This document shows, piece after piece, positions 22,136-30,964 of a stretch of DNA of 45,482 nt. The notes beneath the pieces were generated by a model, which saw only the letters and a program-made list of their open reading frames with translations, searched no databases and was not told the origin of the DNA. Origin of the DNA: an uncultured Candidatus Saccharimonas sp. (GTDB lineage: Bacteria; Patescibacteriota; Saccharimonadia; Saccharimonadales; OMJO01). A program made the position numbers and the translations under genes. The stretch spans positions 1 to 45,482 of the forward strand of contig CALRAM010000001.1 in assembly GCA_943353165.1 (NCBI GenBank), in the 5' to 3' direction. Every line of letters begins with the position of its first letter. Position 1 is the first letter of the stretch.

Positions 22136-23905
22136 ATGAAAAATATATTTAGAATATTGGGTTCTGCTAAACAACTTTGGAGATACTATGTTGTCATTAG
22201 TATTTTTACTATATTGGTCAGTATTACGGGACTTTTATATCCACTTTTGTCTGGATGGGCAATAGATGAAATTCGCAAAGGGAGTGGGGCCAGTATCATG
22301 TACGTTTCCGTAATAGCGGGCGCAATCTTTGCGCTAGATTTACTGGGTAATATTTTTAGTAATATTGGAGGATATCTAGGCGACCAGATGACAACCAAGT
22401 TAAACAAAATTTTGTCGCTAAGGTATTACGAACATTTGATGATTTTGCCTCAAAGGTATTTTGATACTGAGCTTTCTGGGAAAATTATAAATCGACTAAA
22501 CCGATCAATTACTCAGATTACAAATTTTATGCAGATGATGAGCAATAATTTCCTACAGTTTATTTTTAGCACTATATTTGCATTAATTATAGTTGCTTTT
22601 TACAGCGTGCCTATCGCACTGCTTTTGCTAAGCATATACCCAGTGTATATATGGATGACTTTTCGTAGTAGTAGTAAATGGCAAAAGTATCAGAAAAAAA
22701 AGAATTTACACATAGACATTGCCAGCGGTAGATTTGCCGAAGCTATTAGCCAGGTCAAAGTTGTAAAGAGCTTTATCCAAGAAAAAAGAGAATTGAAGTT
22801 TTTTGATCAACAGATGACTACTGTAGTTGATACGAACAAACCGCAATCTAGTTTCTGGCACCGTAGAGATGCAGAGCGTAGAGTGGTACTGAGTTTGATA
22901 TTTTTGGCCGTGTATATGTATATTTTTATACTTGGGGCAAATGGGAGCTTGTCCCCAGGACAAGTTGTAGCATTGATTTTATATGCTATGCAGATCAGGA
23001 TACCTATATTTACCATTAGTTTCATGGTCGAAAACACTCAGAGAGCTATAGCCGATAGTAATGACTATTTTGAAATTATGTCATTAGAACCACAGATAGA
23101 GGACGTTGATAATGCAACAGATTTGGTCGTCAGCAAGGGAGATATACAGTTCAAAGATGTCAGCTTTGCGTACGATAAAAATAGTGTGCTATCTGGAATT
23201 AATCTAACAATTGCACCAAATACAAAAATCGCACTAGTCGGAGAGAGCGGCGAGGGTAAAACAACTATTACTAATTTGCTTATGCGTCTGTATGAGCCAC
23301 AAGAAGGTCAGATATTTATAGACGATCAACCGATTGATTCCGTCACCCAGAACTCGCTTCGCAAAAATATAGCAGTTGTGTTTCAGGACCCAGCTTTATT
23401 TAGCGGGACAATTTATGAAAACATAACTTACTCTAATCCAAATTCATCACAGGAAAATGTTGAAAGGGTTGCCAAAGCGGCTAACGCACACGAATTTATC
23501 AGTAAATTAGAAAAAGGCTATATGACAGAAATAGGCGAGCATGGTTTAAAACTTTCTGGAGGTCAAAAACAGCGTATAGCTATAGCTAGGGCTTTGCTAA
23601 AGGATGCTCCGATTCTAATATTGGACGAGGCTACTAGTAGTTTGGACAGCAAGAGCGAAGCTATGGTTCAGGACGCCCTGAAGCGCCTAATGAAAGGCAG
23701 GACTACTATAATTATTGCCCATAGACTTAGTACTATTCAACATGTAGACCAAATCATAACTATCGCCAACGGCAAAGTTGGCGAGGTTGGTAGCCCAGAA
23801 GAGCTGGCTATCAGCGGGGGTATTTATGAACAACTATTAAATCTACAAATGGGAGACCCTGATACTAGGAAAAAACGTCTAAGAGAATATGAAATAGCTG
23901 GCTAA
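22136..23905 (+). CDS. ABC exporter, fused permease and ATPase
   Basis: The 589-residue half-transporter has six membrane helices (about 15-320) and a C-terminal ATPase. The ATPase has Walker A GESGEGKTT near 368, Q-loop VVFQDPALF, signature LSGGQKQR near 475, Walker B ILILDEATSSLD near 498, and the H-loop IIAHRLST. This is the MsbA/MdlB/BmrA-like exporter type and should work as a homodimer or with another half. The substrate could be lipid, peptide or drug and cannot be told. The Walker A serine/threonine rule is kept (GKTT). Confidence 0.93.
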   Translation: MKNIFRILGSAKQLWRYYVVISIFTILVSITGLLYPLLSGWAIDEIRKGSGASIMYVSVIAGAIFALDLLGNIFSNIGGYLGDQMTTKLNKILSLRYYEHLMILPQRYFDTELSGKIINRLNRSITQITNFMQMMSNNFLQFIFSTIFALIIVAFYSVPIALLLLSIYPVYIWMTFRSSSKWQKYQKKKNLHIDIASGRFAEAISQVKVVKSFIQEKRELKFFDQQMTTVVDTNKPQSSFWHRRDAERRVVLSLIFLAVYMYIFILGANGSLSPGQVVALILYAMQIRIPIFTISFMVENTQRAIADSNDYFEIMSLEPQIEDVDNATDLVVSKGDIQFKDVSFAYDKNSVLSGINLTIAPNTKIALVGESGEGKTTITNLLMRLYEPQEGQIFIDDQPIDSVTQNSLRKNIAVVFQDPALFSGTIYENITYSNPNSSQENVERVAKAANAHEFISKLEKGYMTEIGEHGLKLSGGQKQRIAIARALLKDAPILILDEATSSLDSKSEAMVQDALKRLMKGRTTIIIAHRLSTIQHVDQIITIANGKVGEVGSPEELAISGGIYEQLLNLQMGDPDTRKKRLREYEIAG

Positions 23906-23959
23906 AGATCCTACAGTTGGTTATAATTAAGATTAATAAAAAGAGGAGACAACTGAGAA

Positions 23960-24508
23960 ATGACAAAAATACACCAAAGAGTGTTTGCTACTATTGCTGC
24001 TGTAACGTTTTTGGGCACATCGTTGGCCGGAAGTGGTTTCGTAATATGGCAGCTAGTACAGGACAACAAATCAAAGAAGAATAGCGAAAAAGCTCAAAAT
24101 GATACAAAATCAACCAATAAAGAAAAGGGGACGAACATGTTAGAAGGCACAAAATTAGCGGGATTTACACCAGTTGATACGGTAGGCAAACTAGAAATAC
24201 AAGACCTAAAAGTAGGCACAGGCGAAGAGGCTTCAGCAGGTAGCACAGTAACTGCGCACTACACTGGAGCATTGGCAAAGGATGGGACTATTTTTCAGAG
24301 CTCGCTTGATAACGGTGGACAACCTTTCACTTCGCCACTTTCTGGCCTAATCGCTGGTTGGCAAACAGGAATACCTGGCATGAAAGTAGGCGGAGTTCGT
24401 AGACTGCTAATTCCTGCTGCAGAAGCTTATGGTGCTAATGCCCAAAATGGTATCCCTGCCAACTCAAATTTGGTGTTTGATATAGAGCTTTTGGCCTTGA
24501 AACAATAA
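23960..24508 (+). CDS. FKBP-type peptidyl-prolyl isomerase, membrane-anchored
   Basis: The 182-residue protein has an N-terminal hydrophobic segment (about 10-32) that would anchor it outside the membrane, a Lys/Asn-rich linker, and a C-terminal FKBP domain from about 76. The domain shows GSTVTAHYTGALAKDGTIFQSS, GWQTGIPGMKVGGVRRLLIP, AYGANAQNGIPANSNLVFDIELL. FKBPs catalyse proline isomerisation in protein folding. A second ATG at 24137 (Met60) has its own AAAAGGGG Shine-Dalgarno six bases upstream, which would yield a soluble form without the anchor. TATAAT at 23921 and AGAGGAG serve the first start. Confidence 0.9.
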   Translation: MTKIHQRVFATIAAVTFLGTSLAGSGFVIWQLVQDNKSKKNSEKAQNDTKSTNKEKGTNMLEGTKLAGFTPVDTVGKLEIQDLKVGTGEEASAGSTVTAHYTGALAKDGTIFQSSLDNGGQPFTSPLSGLIAGWQTGIPGMKVGGVRRLLIPAAEAYGANAQNGIPANSNLVFDIELLALKQ

Positions 24509-24592
24509 ATAACACAACATATAGCGTATTGTAAAAGTAGATACCACCATATACTATAAATACTGATAAGAAAAAATATTAAAAGGAAATAA

Positions 24593-24841
24593 ATGGTCAA
24601 AAACATAACTATATTTACCACAAACACTTGCGCCTACTGTGTTATGGTAAAAAAATATTTAGGCTCTAAAAATATGACATATGAAGAGGTAAATTTAGAC
24701 GATCAGCCAGAACGACAAGCCGAGGCATTCAAATTAAGCGGTGCACTGACAGTTCCAGTGACTCTAATAACTAAAGACGACGACACCCAAGACGTAGTTG
24801 TAGGCTACAACCTTTCCAAACTAGCCAGTGCTATAGCTTAG
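24593..24841 (+). CDS. Glutaredoxin/NrdH-like redox protein
   Basis: The 82-residue thioredoxin-fold protein has TNTCAYCVMVKKYL with the CxxC active site at about 13-16 and the cis-proline loop LTVPVT at about 52-57. NrdH and short glutaredoxins reduce ribonucleotide reductase or other disulfides. It lies just upstream of the thioredoxin reductase, which would be its natural electron donor. An AAAAGGAAAT Shine-Dalgarno supports the start. Confidence 0.88.
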   Translation: MVKNITIFTTNTCAYCVMVKKYLGSKNMTYEEVNLDDQPERQAEAFKLSGALTVPVTLITKDDDTQDVVVGYNLSKLASAIA

Positions 24842-24922
24842 TTTTTTGATAGTTATATAATTTGTGCCTTAACTTTACGGATAAATTTTTCATCAAAACA
24901 AAACATTACATATAATTTGAGG

Positions 24923-24928
24923 TATAAT
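24923..24928 (+). promoter_or_regulatory. -10 box for trxB
   Basis: TATAAT lies 10 nt before the ATG at 24939, with no Shine-Dalgarno. Confidence 0.55.
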
Positions 24929-24938
24929 ATAAATAAAT

Positions 24939-25892
24939 ATGGGTACAAAAAAAGAAATTCATGATGTAGTTATGATCGGAGCAGGGCCTGCCGCTCTCTC
25001 TGCGGCTATCTACACAACTAGGGAAGACATAGACACTGTATTGTTTGAAAAAGGTGTAATTGGTGGCTTAGCGGCCGTAACTGCCTGGGTTGATAATTAT
25101 CCAGGATTTATAAAAGGCGTTGCAGGTTTAGAATTATCGGATAGTCTACAGAAGCAAGCTGAAAGATTTGGCGCTGATATACGATTAGGCGAAGTTACAA
25201 AGATAGAAATTGATGGCAAGCTGAAAAAATTGACGACAAGCGAAGGGGATATTTATGCAAAAGCTGTTCTGATTGCAACAGGAAGCGACTACAGAAAACT
25301 TGGAATTCCAGGCGAAGAAACTTTTTATGGCAAGGGCGTACACTATTGTGCTACCTGCGACGGTGCATTTTATAGAGAAAAAAAACTAGTTGTAGTTGGC
25401 GGTGGAAATTCTGCTGTACAGGAATCTATTTTTTTGACAAAATTTGCTACACACATTGATCTGTTGGTTAGAGGAGACAGTATGAGAGCTTCAGAAATAC
25501 TTCAGCACGAGCTAGCTAAACACAAAGATAAGATAACAGTTCATATGAACACAGTAACAAACGAAATTGTCGGAGAAAACGGAAAGGTCGTCAAAGTTTT
25601 AGCCAAAAATGTCAAAACCGGAAAAATAATATCATACAAAACAGACGGAGTTTTTGTTTTTATAGGTTTGATACCAAATACTCAATTTTTAAAAGATTCC
25701 AAAATCGAACTAGATAACATAGGTATGATAAAGACAAAAAGCAACATGGAAACAAGTATGGACGGGGTTTTTGCTGCAGGAGACGTTAGAAGCGGTGCCA
25801 CAATGCAGATTGCTAGTGCCACCGGCGAAGGGGCTACCGCAGCACTTATGATCCGTAAATATATGGACCCACATGCCAGCACGGGTTATTAA
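24939..25892 (+). CDS. trxB: Thioredoxin reductase
   Basis: The 317-residue flavoenzyme has the FAD motif MIGAGPAALSAA (12-23), active-site CATC (Cys137, Cys140), the dinucleotide motif VVGGGNSAV (152-160) and the C-terminal FAD motif FAAGDVRSGATMQIASATGEG. The HRRxxxR stretch that holds the NADPH 2'-phosphate in E. coli TrxB is replaced by LVRGDSMRA (176-184), so the electron donor may not be NADPH. It should reduce thioredoxin or the glutaredoxin-like protein next door. Its last 20 nt overlap the MarR frame. Confidence 0.93.
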   Translation: MGTKKEIHDVVMIGAGPAALSAAIYTTREDIDTVLFEKGVIGGLAAVTAWVDNYPGFIKGVAGLELSDSLQKQAERFGADIRLGEVTKIEIDGKLKKLTTSEGDIYAKAVLIATGSDYRKLGIPGEETFYGKGVHYCATCDGAFYREKKLVVVGGGNSAVQESIFLTKFATHIDLLVRGDSMRASEILQHELAKHKDKITVHMNTVTNEIVGENGKVVKVLAKNVKTGKIISYKTDGVFVFIGLIPNTQFLKDSKIELDNIGMIKTKSNMETSMDGVFAAGDVRSGATMQIASATGEGATAALMIRKYMDPHASTGY

Positions 25893-26352
25893 TGTAGTAG
25901 TAGGCGGCAAAGAGCCTCCCCTAATCGGTATATCTAAAAAACGTTCACCCTTTGAAAGCTGTTTATCGCTAACGCGGTCTGATAGAGCGTTTAGACTCTG
26001 TGTTTCTGGGGCACTCAAGCCGTTAAAATTAAGTGTGATGCATTGGCTATTATTGGGTTGTGTTAACCAGGGCGCTGACGATGGAGCTAGCCATTCTATA
26101 TTGGCCAAAAAATTAGGAGTTTCTGCGCCTCAGATTACAGTTCTTGTAACATTTCTGATAAAAAATCGGCTAATAAAACAAAAAACATCTAGATTGGATC
26201 AAAGACAACGGCGTGTATATCTGACTATAAAAGGCCAGACAATAGTAGAGGATGCCGATTCTTTTGTGGCCACAGCATTGACTGAATTTTGGCGGACCGT
26301 ACCAGAAAGCTATCTATCTTTTTACGAACGTGTTTCGTTTCATTTAGGCTAG
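25873..26352 (+). CDS. MarR family transcriptional regulator
   Basis: The 159-residue protein carries the MarR winged helix: LSVMHWLLLGCV, HSILAKKLGVSAPQITVLVTFLIKNRLI, then SRLDQRQRRVYLTIKGQTIVED, matching the DxRxRR wing. It contains cysteines at about 29, 43 and 56, ahead of the helix-turn-helix, as redox-responsive MarR proteins often do. The start inside trxB is the only suitable ATG, so the first 20 or so residues are uncertain. Tight linkage to trxB and glutaredoxin suggests a role in thiol stress; this is inference. Confidence 0.82.
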   Translation: MPARVINVVVGGKEPPLIGISKKRSPFESCLSLTRSDRAFRLCVSGALKPLKLSVMHWLLLGCVNQGADDGASHSILAKKLGVSAPQITVLVTFLIKNRLIKQKTSRLDQRQRRVYLTIKGQTIVEDADSFVATALTEFWRTVPESYLSFYERVSFHLG

Positions 26353-26396
26353 ATCGTAGTGGCAGTGATATATTAATAGTATAAAAGGTAAAAATC

Positions 26397-26789
26397 ATGA
26401 AAAAATTAAGCATTTTAATTATAATAATTCTAATAATTTTTGGTAGTTTTTTAGTCTTGAAACCCAAGGCTAAAAAGACAGAGATACCAGCACAAACAAA
26501 AGTTATTAATTCTAGCGTAGAAAAATCAACTTTAAAAGAAGTATCAATTTCCAATTATTCATATAGCCCGTCCAAGCTGACAATAAAAAAAGGTCAGTCC
26601 GTTAAATGGACTAACTACGACTCTGTGAAACACGATGTTATGCCAGATAACCAAACCAGTGTTTTTGCGGCAAGCGAACTACTGGCAAAAAACGAATCGT
26701 ACACCACTACATTTGACACTGTAGGATTATTCTCTTATCACTGCACGCCTCACCCTGATATGAAGGGTACTATTGAAGTTACAGAATAA
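26397..26789 (+). CDS. Membrane-anchored cupredoxin (plastocyanin/amicyanin-like)
   Basis: The 130-residue protein has an N-terminal hydrophobic anchor (about 4-22) and a cupredoxin fold with all type 1 copper ligands visible: His79 in VKHDV, and Cys116, His119 and Met122 in FSYHCTPHPDMKG. The domain faces outside. Such proteins carry electrons or protect against copper. No oxidase is in the window. Its stop is 1 nt from the stop of the FNR-type reductase on the other strand. Confidence 0.9.
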   Translation: MKKLSILIIIILIIFGSFLVLKPKAKKTEIPAQTKVINSSVEKSTLKEVSISNYSYSPSKLTIKKGQSVKWTNYDSVKHDVMPDNQTSVFAASELLAKNESYTTTFDTVGLFSYHCTPHPDMKGTIEVTE

Positions 26790-26790
26790 T

Positions 26791-27462
26791 TTAGATTTTT
26801 GAATATCCAGAAAAATAGTCGGTAACTAACTGATCTTCAGATATTGAAGTTTGTTTGAATTGCTCAACTATTGACTGAACGACAGGTTCTGGTCCAGAAA
26901 TATAAATTCTATGGCTATGGTTTGGCGAGGTTAGGTCTATTATGGTTTTGGCACTGAGTGGCTGGGCAATAAGTTTTATAATTTTTGTTCCATACGTTGA
27001 AAAAATATCCAGAAAAGCAAGCTCAGCTGAATCTTTTGCAGCGTATAGCAGGGTGATATCTCGAGGTATTTTAGAATCTAGCAAACTTTTGATCATACTC
27101 CTATACGGCGTTACGCCAATCCCGCCAGCTACAAATACGAGCGGTATGGTTGTGTCTTTAGGCAATACGAAATCCCCCATTGGATCAGATATGTTAATTT
27201 CTTGGTTAGGTTCTAGTTTTAGTAGTGTATTTTTAAAAGTACTGCAAGGTACAGAAAATTTAGTAGTTATGGAAATCAAATCTTCGGTGGGCGACGATGA
27301 CAATGTGAACCAGCGTTTTGTTCCTAGTTTATCAGGATTTGAATGGGGTAGGTTTATTTCTATAAATTGTCCTGGTAAATATTTTAGATTTTGGGGCGTT
27401 TTAAATAGAAAGGTAATGATATTTTTTGCAGTTTTTTCGGATCTAGTGTAGGTTATTTTCAT
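26791..27462 (-). CDS. FAD/NAD(P)-binding oxidoreductase, FNR type
   Basis: The 223-residue protein has the ferredoxin-reductase FAD motif RWFTLSSSP (50-58), a second flavin segment TKFSVPCSTFKNTLL, and the NAD(P) motif FVAGGIGVTPYRSMI (110-123), ending with a YISGPEPVV and DYFSGY tail. No [2Fe-2S] domain is attached, so it is a stand-alone reductase. The electron acceptor is unknown. It overlaps the phosphodiesterase gene by 4 nt (ATGA) and is therefore its downstream operon partner. Confidence 0.88.
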   Translation of the reverse strand: MKITYTRSEKTAKNIITFLFKTPQNLKYLPGQFIEINLPHSNPDKLGTKRWFTLSSSPTEDLISITTKFSVPCSTFKNTLLKLEPNQEINISDPMGDFVLPKDTTIPLVFVAGGIGVTPYRSMIKSLLDSKIPRDITLLYAAKDSAELAFLDIFSTYGTKIIKLIAQPLSAKTIIDLTSPNHSHRIYISGPEPVVQSIVEQFKQTSISEDQLVTDYFSGYSKI

Positions 27463-28166
27463 TTTTTATCCTGTGCATTCTTTTGATTATTTGTTCTCAA
27501 GAATTGCATCTTGTCGGGTCTGTCTGTCGTGATTGAAGCGTGGGGATACAAAATGCTGATTATTCTAGCTATCCAAGGTTTGTTCACTGTGTATAAAATA
27601 ACATCTAGCTTCCTCCGCTGGCACAACCAATAGAATACAGGATTTAGTGTCCAGAAGTTTATGTCTACACCATCAAAATTAAATATCCTGGCATTGTTAA
27701 GAGCATCCATAGGATTATGGTTTTCTAGAATCATACATTTTGTTCCTTGGCTGAGACTATGAAAACTTTGCAACTCACCCAGATTAAATGAGATGACAGT
27801 AGCAAATTGTCTGGCAGGATGGTTTTGAAGTAGTTTAGACAGGGGCTTTGCCCAGCCGCCGCCTTTGCCCTCTATGAAGGTGGGGGTTGTGTTGGTTATG
27901 CCCAGAGCTTCTTTTAGGGTACATATAGAAAGTCCTTGGAGATCAAGTAGTTTATTTATGTGGTTAAGAGTTAATTTTGAAATTTTTTTGTCCAGAGAAT
28001 GAGTTCTCTTCAAATTATCATCGTGCAATAGAACCAATTGTCCATCCAGAGTCGTTCTGATATCAAACTCTACACCGTCTACGCCTATATCGATGGCTGT
28101 TTTTATGCTTTTGGCTGTATTTTCTGGTGCTAGCCCTGCCGCACCCCTATGTCCGATAACATTCAT
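27459..28166 (-). CDS. Glycerophosphodiester phosphodiesterase
   Basis: The 235-residue TIM-barrel enzyme starts MNVIGHRGAAGLAPENT, with the catalytic His-Arg and Glu, followed by VEFDIRTTLDGQLVLLHDDNL, with the metal-binding Glu/Asp and second His. It cleaves glycerophosphodiesters to glycerol 3-phosphate and an alcohol. The start at 28166 is chosen because the family begins exactly here and a TACACT -10 lies 9 nt upstream; the longer frame to 28223 reads through the divergent ppa promoter. Confidence 0.9.
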   Translation of the reverse strand: MNVIGHRGAAGLAPENTAKSIKTAIDIGVDGVEFDIRTTLDGQLVLLHDDNLKRTHSLDKKISKLTLNHINKLLDLQGLSICTLKEALGITNTTPTFIEGKGGGWAKPLSKLLQNHPARQFATVISFNLGELQSFHSLSQGTKCMILENHNPMDALNNARIFNFDGVDINFWTLNPVFYWLCQRRKLDVILYTVNKPWIARIISILYPHASITTDRPDKMQFLRTNNQKNAQDKK

Positions 28167-28221
28167 ATATAATGTAGTGTACAATAAATACATAAATATT
28201 AGTCTAAAATATGGAGAAAAC
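28167..28221. promoter_or_regulatory. Divergent promoters of the phosphodiesterase and pyrophosphatase
   Basis: On the minus strand TACACT (28181-28176) serves the phosphodiesterase, 9 nt from its ATG. On the plus strand TACAAT (28180-28185), or TATAAT at 28168, serves the pyrophosphatase, which has a leader and a GGAG Shine-Dalgarno. The two promoters overlap and would compete. Confidence 0.55.
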
Positions 28222-28752
28222 ATGGGTTACCCCTTTAATAAAATTGAGTACGGCAAAGACGGAGAATTCGTAAACACTGTCATAGAAATCCCCAAAGGGT
28301 CTATGCATAAAATAGAGTGGCGCAGGAATGAAGAGTACTTTGCTCTAGATAGAGTCGAACCTTCTATCTTTGCAAAACCAACAAATTATGGGTTTATTCC
28401 CCAAACACTAGACGAAGATGGCGACGAATTAGATACCTTGGTAGTAACAGCCGAACCGCTGCCGATGGGTGCTGTAGTAGAAGGACGAGTTATAGGAATG
28501 CTAGATTTTGAAGACGATGGCGAAAATGATCACAAGATCATCATAGTACCTATGGACGACCGACATTATGGAAAAATTACTGATTACAAGGAATTAGGTG
28601 AACAAGCTAAAAAACAGATAGAACACCATTTTGCGCATTACAAAGATCTAAAAAGTGGCGGTACTATAGTCAGAGGTTTTGCAGATGCTGAACAGGCTTG
28701 GAAAATTATCCGTGAGTGTTCTGAACGCGCTCAATCCAAAAAATGGTGGTAG
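28222..28752 (+). CDS. ppa: Inorganic pyrophosphatase, family I
   Basis: The 176-residue enzyme hydrolyses pyrophosphate to phosphate. The signature DGDELDTL (metal-binding Asp triad) lies at about 71-78, with YGFIPQT before it, DDRHYGKI further on, and KDLKSGG late in the chain. The ATG at 28222 has a GGAG Shine-Dalgarno; the open frame from 28093 lies over the phosphodiesterase and is spurious. Confidence 0.95.
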   Translation: MGYPFNKIEYGKDGEFVNTVIEIPKGSMHKIEWRRNEEYFALDRVEPSIFAKPTNYGFIPQTLDEDGDELDTLVVTAEPLPMGAVVEGRVIGMLDFEDDGENDHKIIIVPMDDRHYGKITDYKELGEQAKKQIEHHFAHYKDLKSGGTIVRGFADAEQAWKIIRECSERAQSKKWW

Positions 28753-28847
28753 CATTTTTTTCGCCCAACAAGTTGCGAATATTTAACTAAAACCGTACAA
28801 TAAGTATCAGAAATGCTTATGTTAACGACTAAAGGGTGGGTATTATC

Positions 28848-29873
28848 ATGAAAATACGAGTAGCTATAAATGGTTTTGGCAGGATAGGACGTAATGCTTT
28901 TAAAATAGCTAACGACCGTAGTGATATAGAGGTTGTTGCCATAAATGACCTGACAGAAACTAAAACTTTGGCATATCTACTAAAGCACGACAGCAATTAT
29001 GGCAATTATGACAAGCCAGTTAGTTTTGACGAAAAACATTTGATAGTTGACGGTCACAAAATCATTGTAACAGCAGAAAAAGACCCAACATTGTTGCCGT
29101 GGAAAGAATTAAACGTAGACGTGGTCATTGAATCCACGGGTCGATTTACTAAAAAAGAAGACGCCGCTATGCACATAAAGGCAGGGGCCAAAAAAGTAGT
29201 TATATCAGCTCCTACAAAAAGTGCGGATGTTGAAACATTGGTAATAGGCGCAAATGAGGACAAGCTAGAGCATTCTGGCGACATTGTTAGTAATGCTAGT
29301 TGTACTACTAATTCTGTGGCTGCCGTCATGGCTATAATGGATGAATCTTTTGGTGTAGAGAAAGCAATGTTGACCACCATACACAGCTACACTGCCAGCC
29401 AAGTACTCCAAGACGGACCAGCAAAGGACCTCAGAGAAGCACGCGCTGCAGCCGAGAATATAGTGCCTACGACCACTGGTGCCGCCATAGCAGTTACGCT
29501 AGCATTGCCGCAGCTAAAGGATAAATTTGACGGACTTAGCATCAGAGTTCCAAGCCCAGTAGTCAGTCTGAGCGACATAACGTTATTGTTAAAAAAGAAC
29601 ACAACAAAAGAAGACATAAATGAGGTGTTTAAAAAAGCCGTCAAAGAACCGTATTATCAAGGTATCTTAGACGTAAGCGACGAACCTCTGGTTAGCAAAG
29701 ATTATGTAGGTAATAGCCATTCTGGTATCGTGGATTTGTTGTTGACAAATGTTGTATCTGGAAATCTAGCAAAAGTCGTGGCTTGGTACGACAACGAGTG
29801 GGGATACAGCAATCGATTGGTTGAGTTGGTGGCAGATATTGGCAAACTAGCCCATTCGGAGCCAAAAGTTTAG
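28848..29873 (+). CDS. gap: Glyceraldehyde-3-phosphate dehydrogenase
   Basis: The 341-residue enzyme oxidises glyceraldehyde 3-phosphate to 1,3-bisphosphoglycerate. Visible are GFGRIGRNAF (NAD-binding, near 8), ASCTTNSVAAV with the catalytic Cys, TTIHSYTASQ with the catalytic His, and a C-terminal WYDNEWGYSNR. The ATG at 28848 gives the family's usual N-terminus; a GTG at 28836 is in frame but less likely. TATTAT lies just before the ATG, and GGGTGGG may act as Shine-Dalgarno. It begins the carbon-metabolism block. Confidence 0.97.
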   Translation: MKIRVAINGFGRIGRNAFKIANDRSDIEVVAINDLTETKTLAYLLKHDSNYGNYDKPVSFDEKHLIVDGHKIIVTAEKDPTLLPWKELNVDVVIESTGRFTKKEDAAMHIKAGAKKVVISAPTKSADVETLVIGANEDKLEHSGDIVSNASCTTNSVAAVMAIMDESFGVEKAMLTTIHSYTASQVLQDGPAKDLREARAAAENIVPTTTGAAIAVTLALPQLKDKFDGLSIRVPSPVVSLSDITLLLKKNTTKEDINEVFKKAVKEPYYQGILDVSDEPLVSKDYVGNSHSGIVDLLLTNVVSGNLAKVVAWYDNEWGYSNRLVELVADIGKLAHSEPKV

Positions 29874-29883
29874 TGCCCATAAT

Positions 29884-30330
29884 ATGAAAATTTATATTGG
29901 CGCCGACCATAACGGATATCAATTGAAGTCATCGCTCATTAAATATTTGAGTAATGCAGGCTATGATGTGGTTGATGAAGGCGATAAACGCAACAATCCA
30001 GAAGACGATTTTCCTATGTTTACTGCCAAAGTTATAAAAGATATGATGAATAGCAAAGATAGTGAACCGCGTGGGATATTAATATGTGGTAGTGGTCAGG
30101 GTATGTGTATGGCAGCCAACAGATATAAAGGTATAAGAGCTAGTTTGGGTTACGACAGGATATCGGCACAAGAATCTAGGAATGATGATGACAGCAACGT
30201 CTTGTGCTTGCCTGCAAGCGTACTAAAAAAAGACCAGGCGAACCAAATAGTTGAAATATGGTTGGAGACTCCGTTTGCAGCTGCACCCAGATTCGTCAGA
30301 AGAATAAAAGAAATAGACGATTTAATCTAA
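29884..30330 (+). CDS. rpiB: Ribose-5-phosphate isomerase B
   Basis: The 148-residue RpiB/LacAB-type enzyme interconverts ribose 5-phosphate and ribulose 5-phosphate. It shows IGADHNGYQLKSSL at the N-terminus (substrate Asp/His) and CGSGQGMCMAANRYKGIRA with the catalytic Cys region. It starts 10 nt after gap, and its TAA shares a base with the ATG of the next gene (TAATG), so it is coupled to rpe. Confidence 0.94.
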   Translation: MKIYIGADHNGYQLKSSLIKYLSNAGYDVVDEGDKRNNPEDDFPMFTAKVIKDMMNSKDSEPRGILICGSGQGMCMAANRYKGIRASLGYDRISAQESRNDDDSNVLCLPASVLKKDQANQIVEIWLETPFAAAPRFVRRIKEIDDLI

Positions 30331-30962
30331 TGTCTATAGTTTGCCCAACAGTTACGCCTATAGACGCTCACGAATTTCGTGAACAATTAGAGCGCGTAGC
30401 AATCTTTGCTAAAAGAATACATCTTGATTATATGGATGGAGAGCTAGCTCCTGTAAATTCCCCTCCAGTTGAAAGTGCGTGGTGGCCAAAAAATGTTCTG
30501 GCTGATCTGCACATTATGTACAAAAGACCTCAAGAACACCTAGCAAAGATAATTAGGCTAAAACCCAACCTGGTCATAGTTCATGCCGAAGCAGAAGGTC
30601 ACTTTGTAGGTATAGCCAAGGCTCTGCATGACGCAGGCATAAAAGCCGGAGTTGCACTTTTACCTGATACCGATGTTCAGATGATAGCTCCAAGCATTGA
30701 GTACATAGACCATGTGCTAATTTTTTCAGGGGATTTGGGGCATTTTGGTGGAGTTGCGGACACAAAGCTTCTTAGCAAAGTAGTCGAGGTCAAAAAACTA
30801 AAAAAAAGTATCGAGATTGGTTGGGACGGTGGCATCAACGATAGTAACGCCGTATTGCTGTCAAAATCTGGAGTCGATGTCTTAAACGTTGGAGGCTATA
30901 TACAAAACGCCAAGAATCCAGCGCATGCCTATGCTAAACTTAAAACATTAGTGGAAAAATAA
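30330..30962 (+). CDS. rpe: Ribulose-phosphate 3-epimerase-like protein
   Basis: The 210-residue TIM-barrel protein keeps HLDYMDG (metal His, Asp), DLHIMY (second His), VHAEA (His) and an IGWDGGIN strand (Asp) of Rpe. The phosphate region LIFSGDLGHFGG differs from the usual MSVNPGFGGQ, and the usual N-terminal SIL(S)AD is SIVCPTVTP. It should interconvert ribulose and xylulose 5-phosphate, which the neighbours rpiB and transketolase need. Some altered specificity is possible. Confidence 0.82.
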   Translation: MSIVCPTVTPIDAHEFREQLERVAIFAKRIHLDYMDGELAPVNSPPVESAWWPKNVLADLHIMYKRPQEHLAKIIRLKPNLVIVHAEAEGHFVGIAKALHDAGIKAGVALLPDTDVQMIAPSIEYIDHVLIFSGDLGHFGGVADTKLLSKVVEVKKLKKSIEIGWDGGINDSNAVLLSKSGVDVLNVGGYIQNAKNPAHAYAKLKTLVEK

Positions 30963-30964
30963 AT

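Noticed and set aside
28093-28221. N-terminal signal-like extension of the pyrophosphatase
   Set aside because: The hydrophobic stretch is the antisense of the phosphodiesterase start; the ATG at 28222 has a Shine-Dalgarno and matches the family length.
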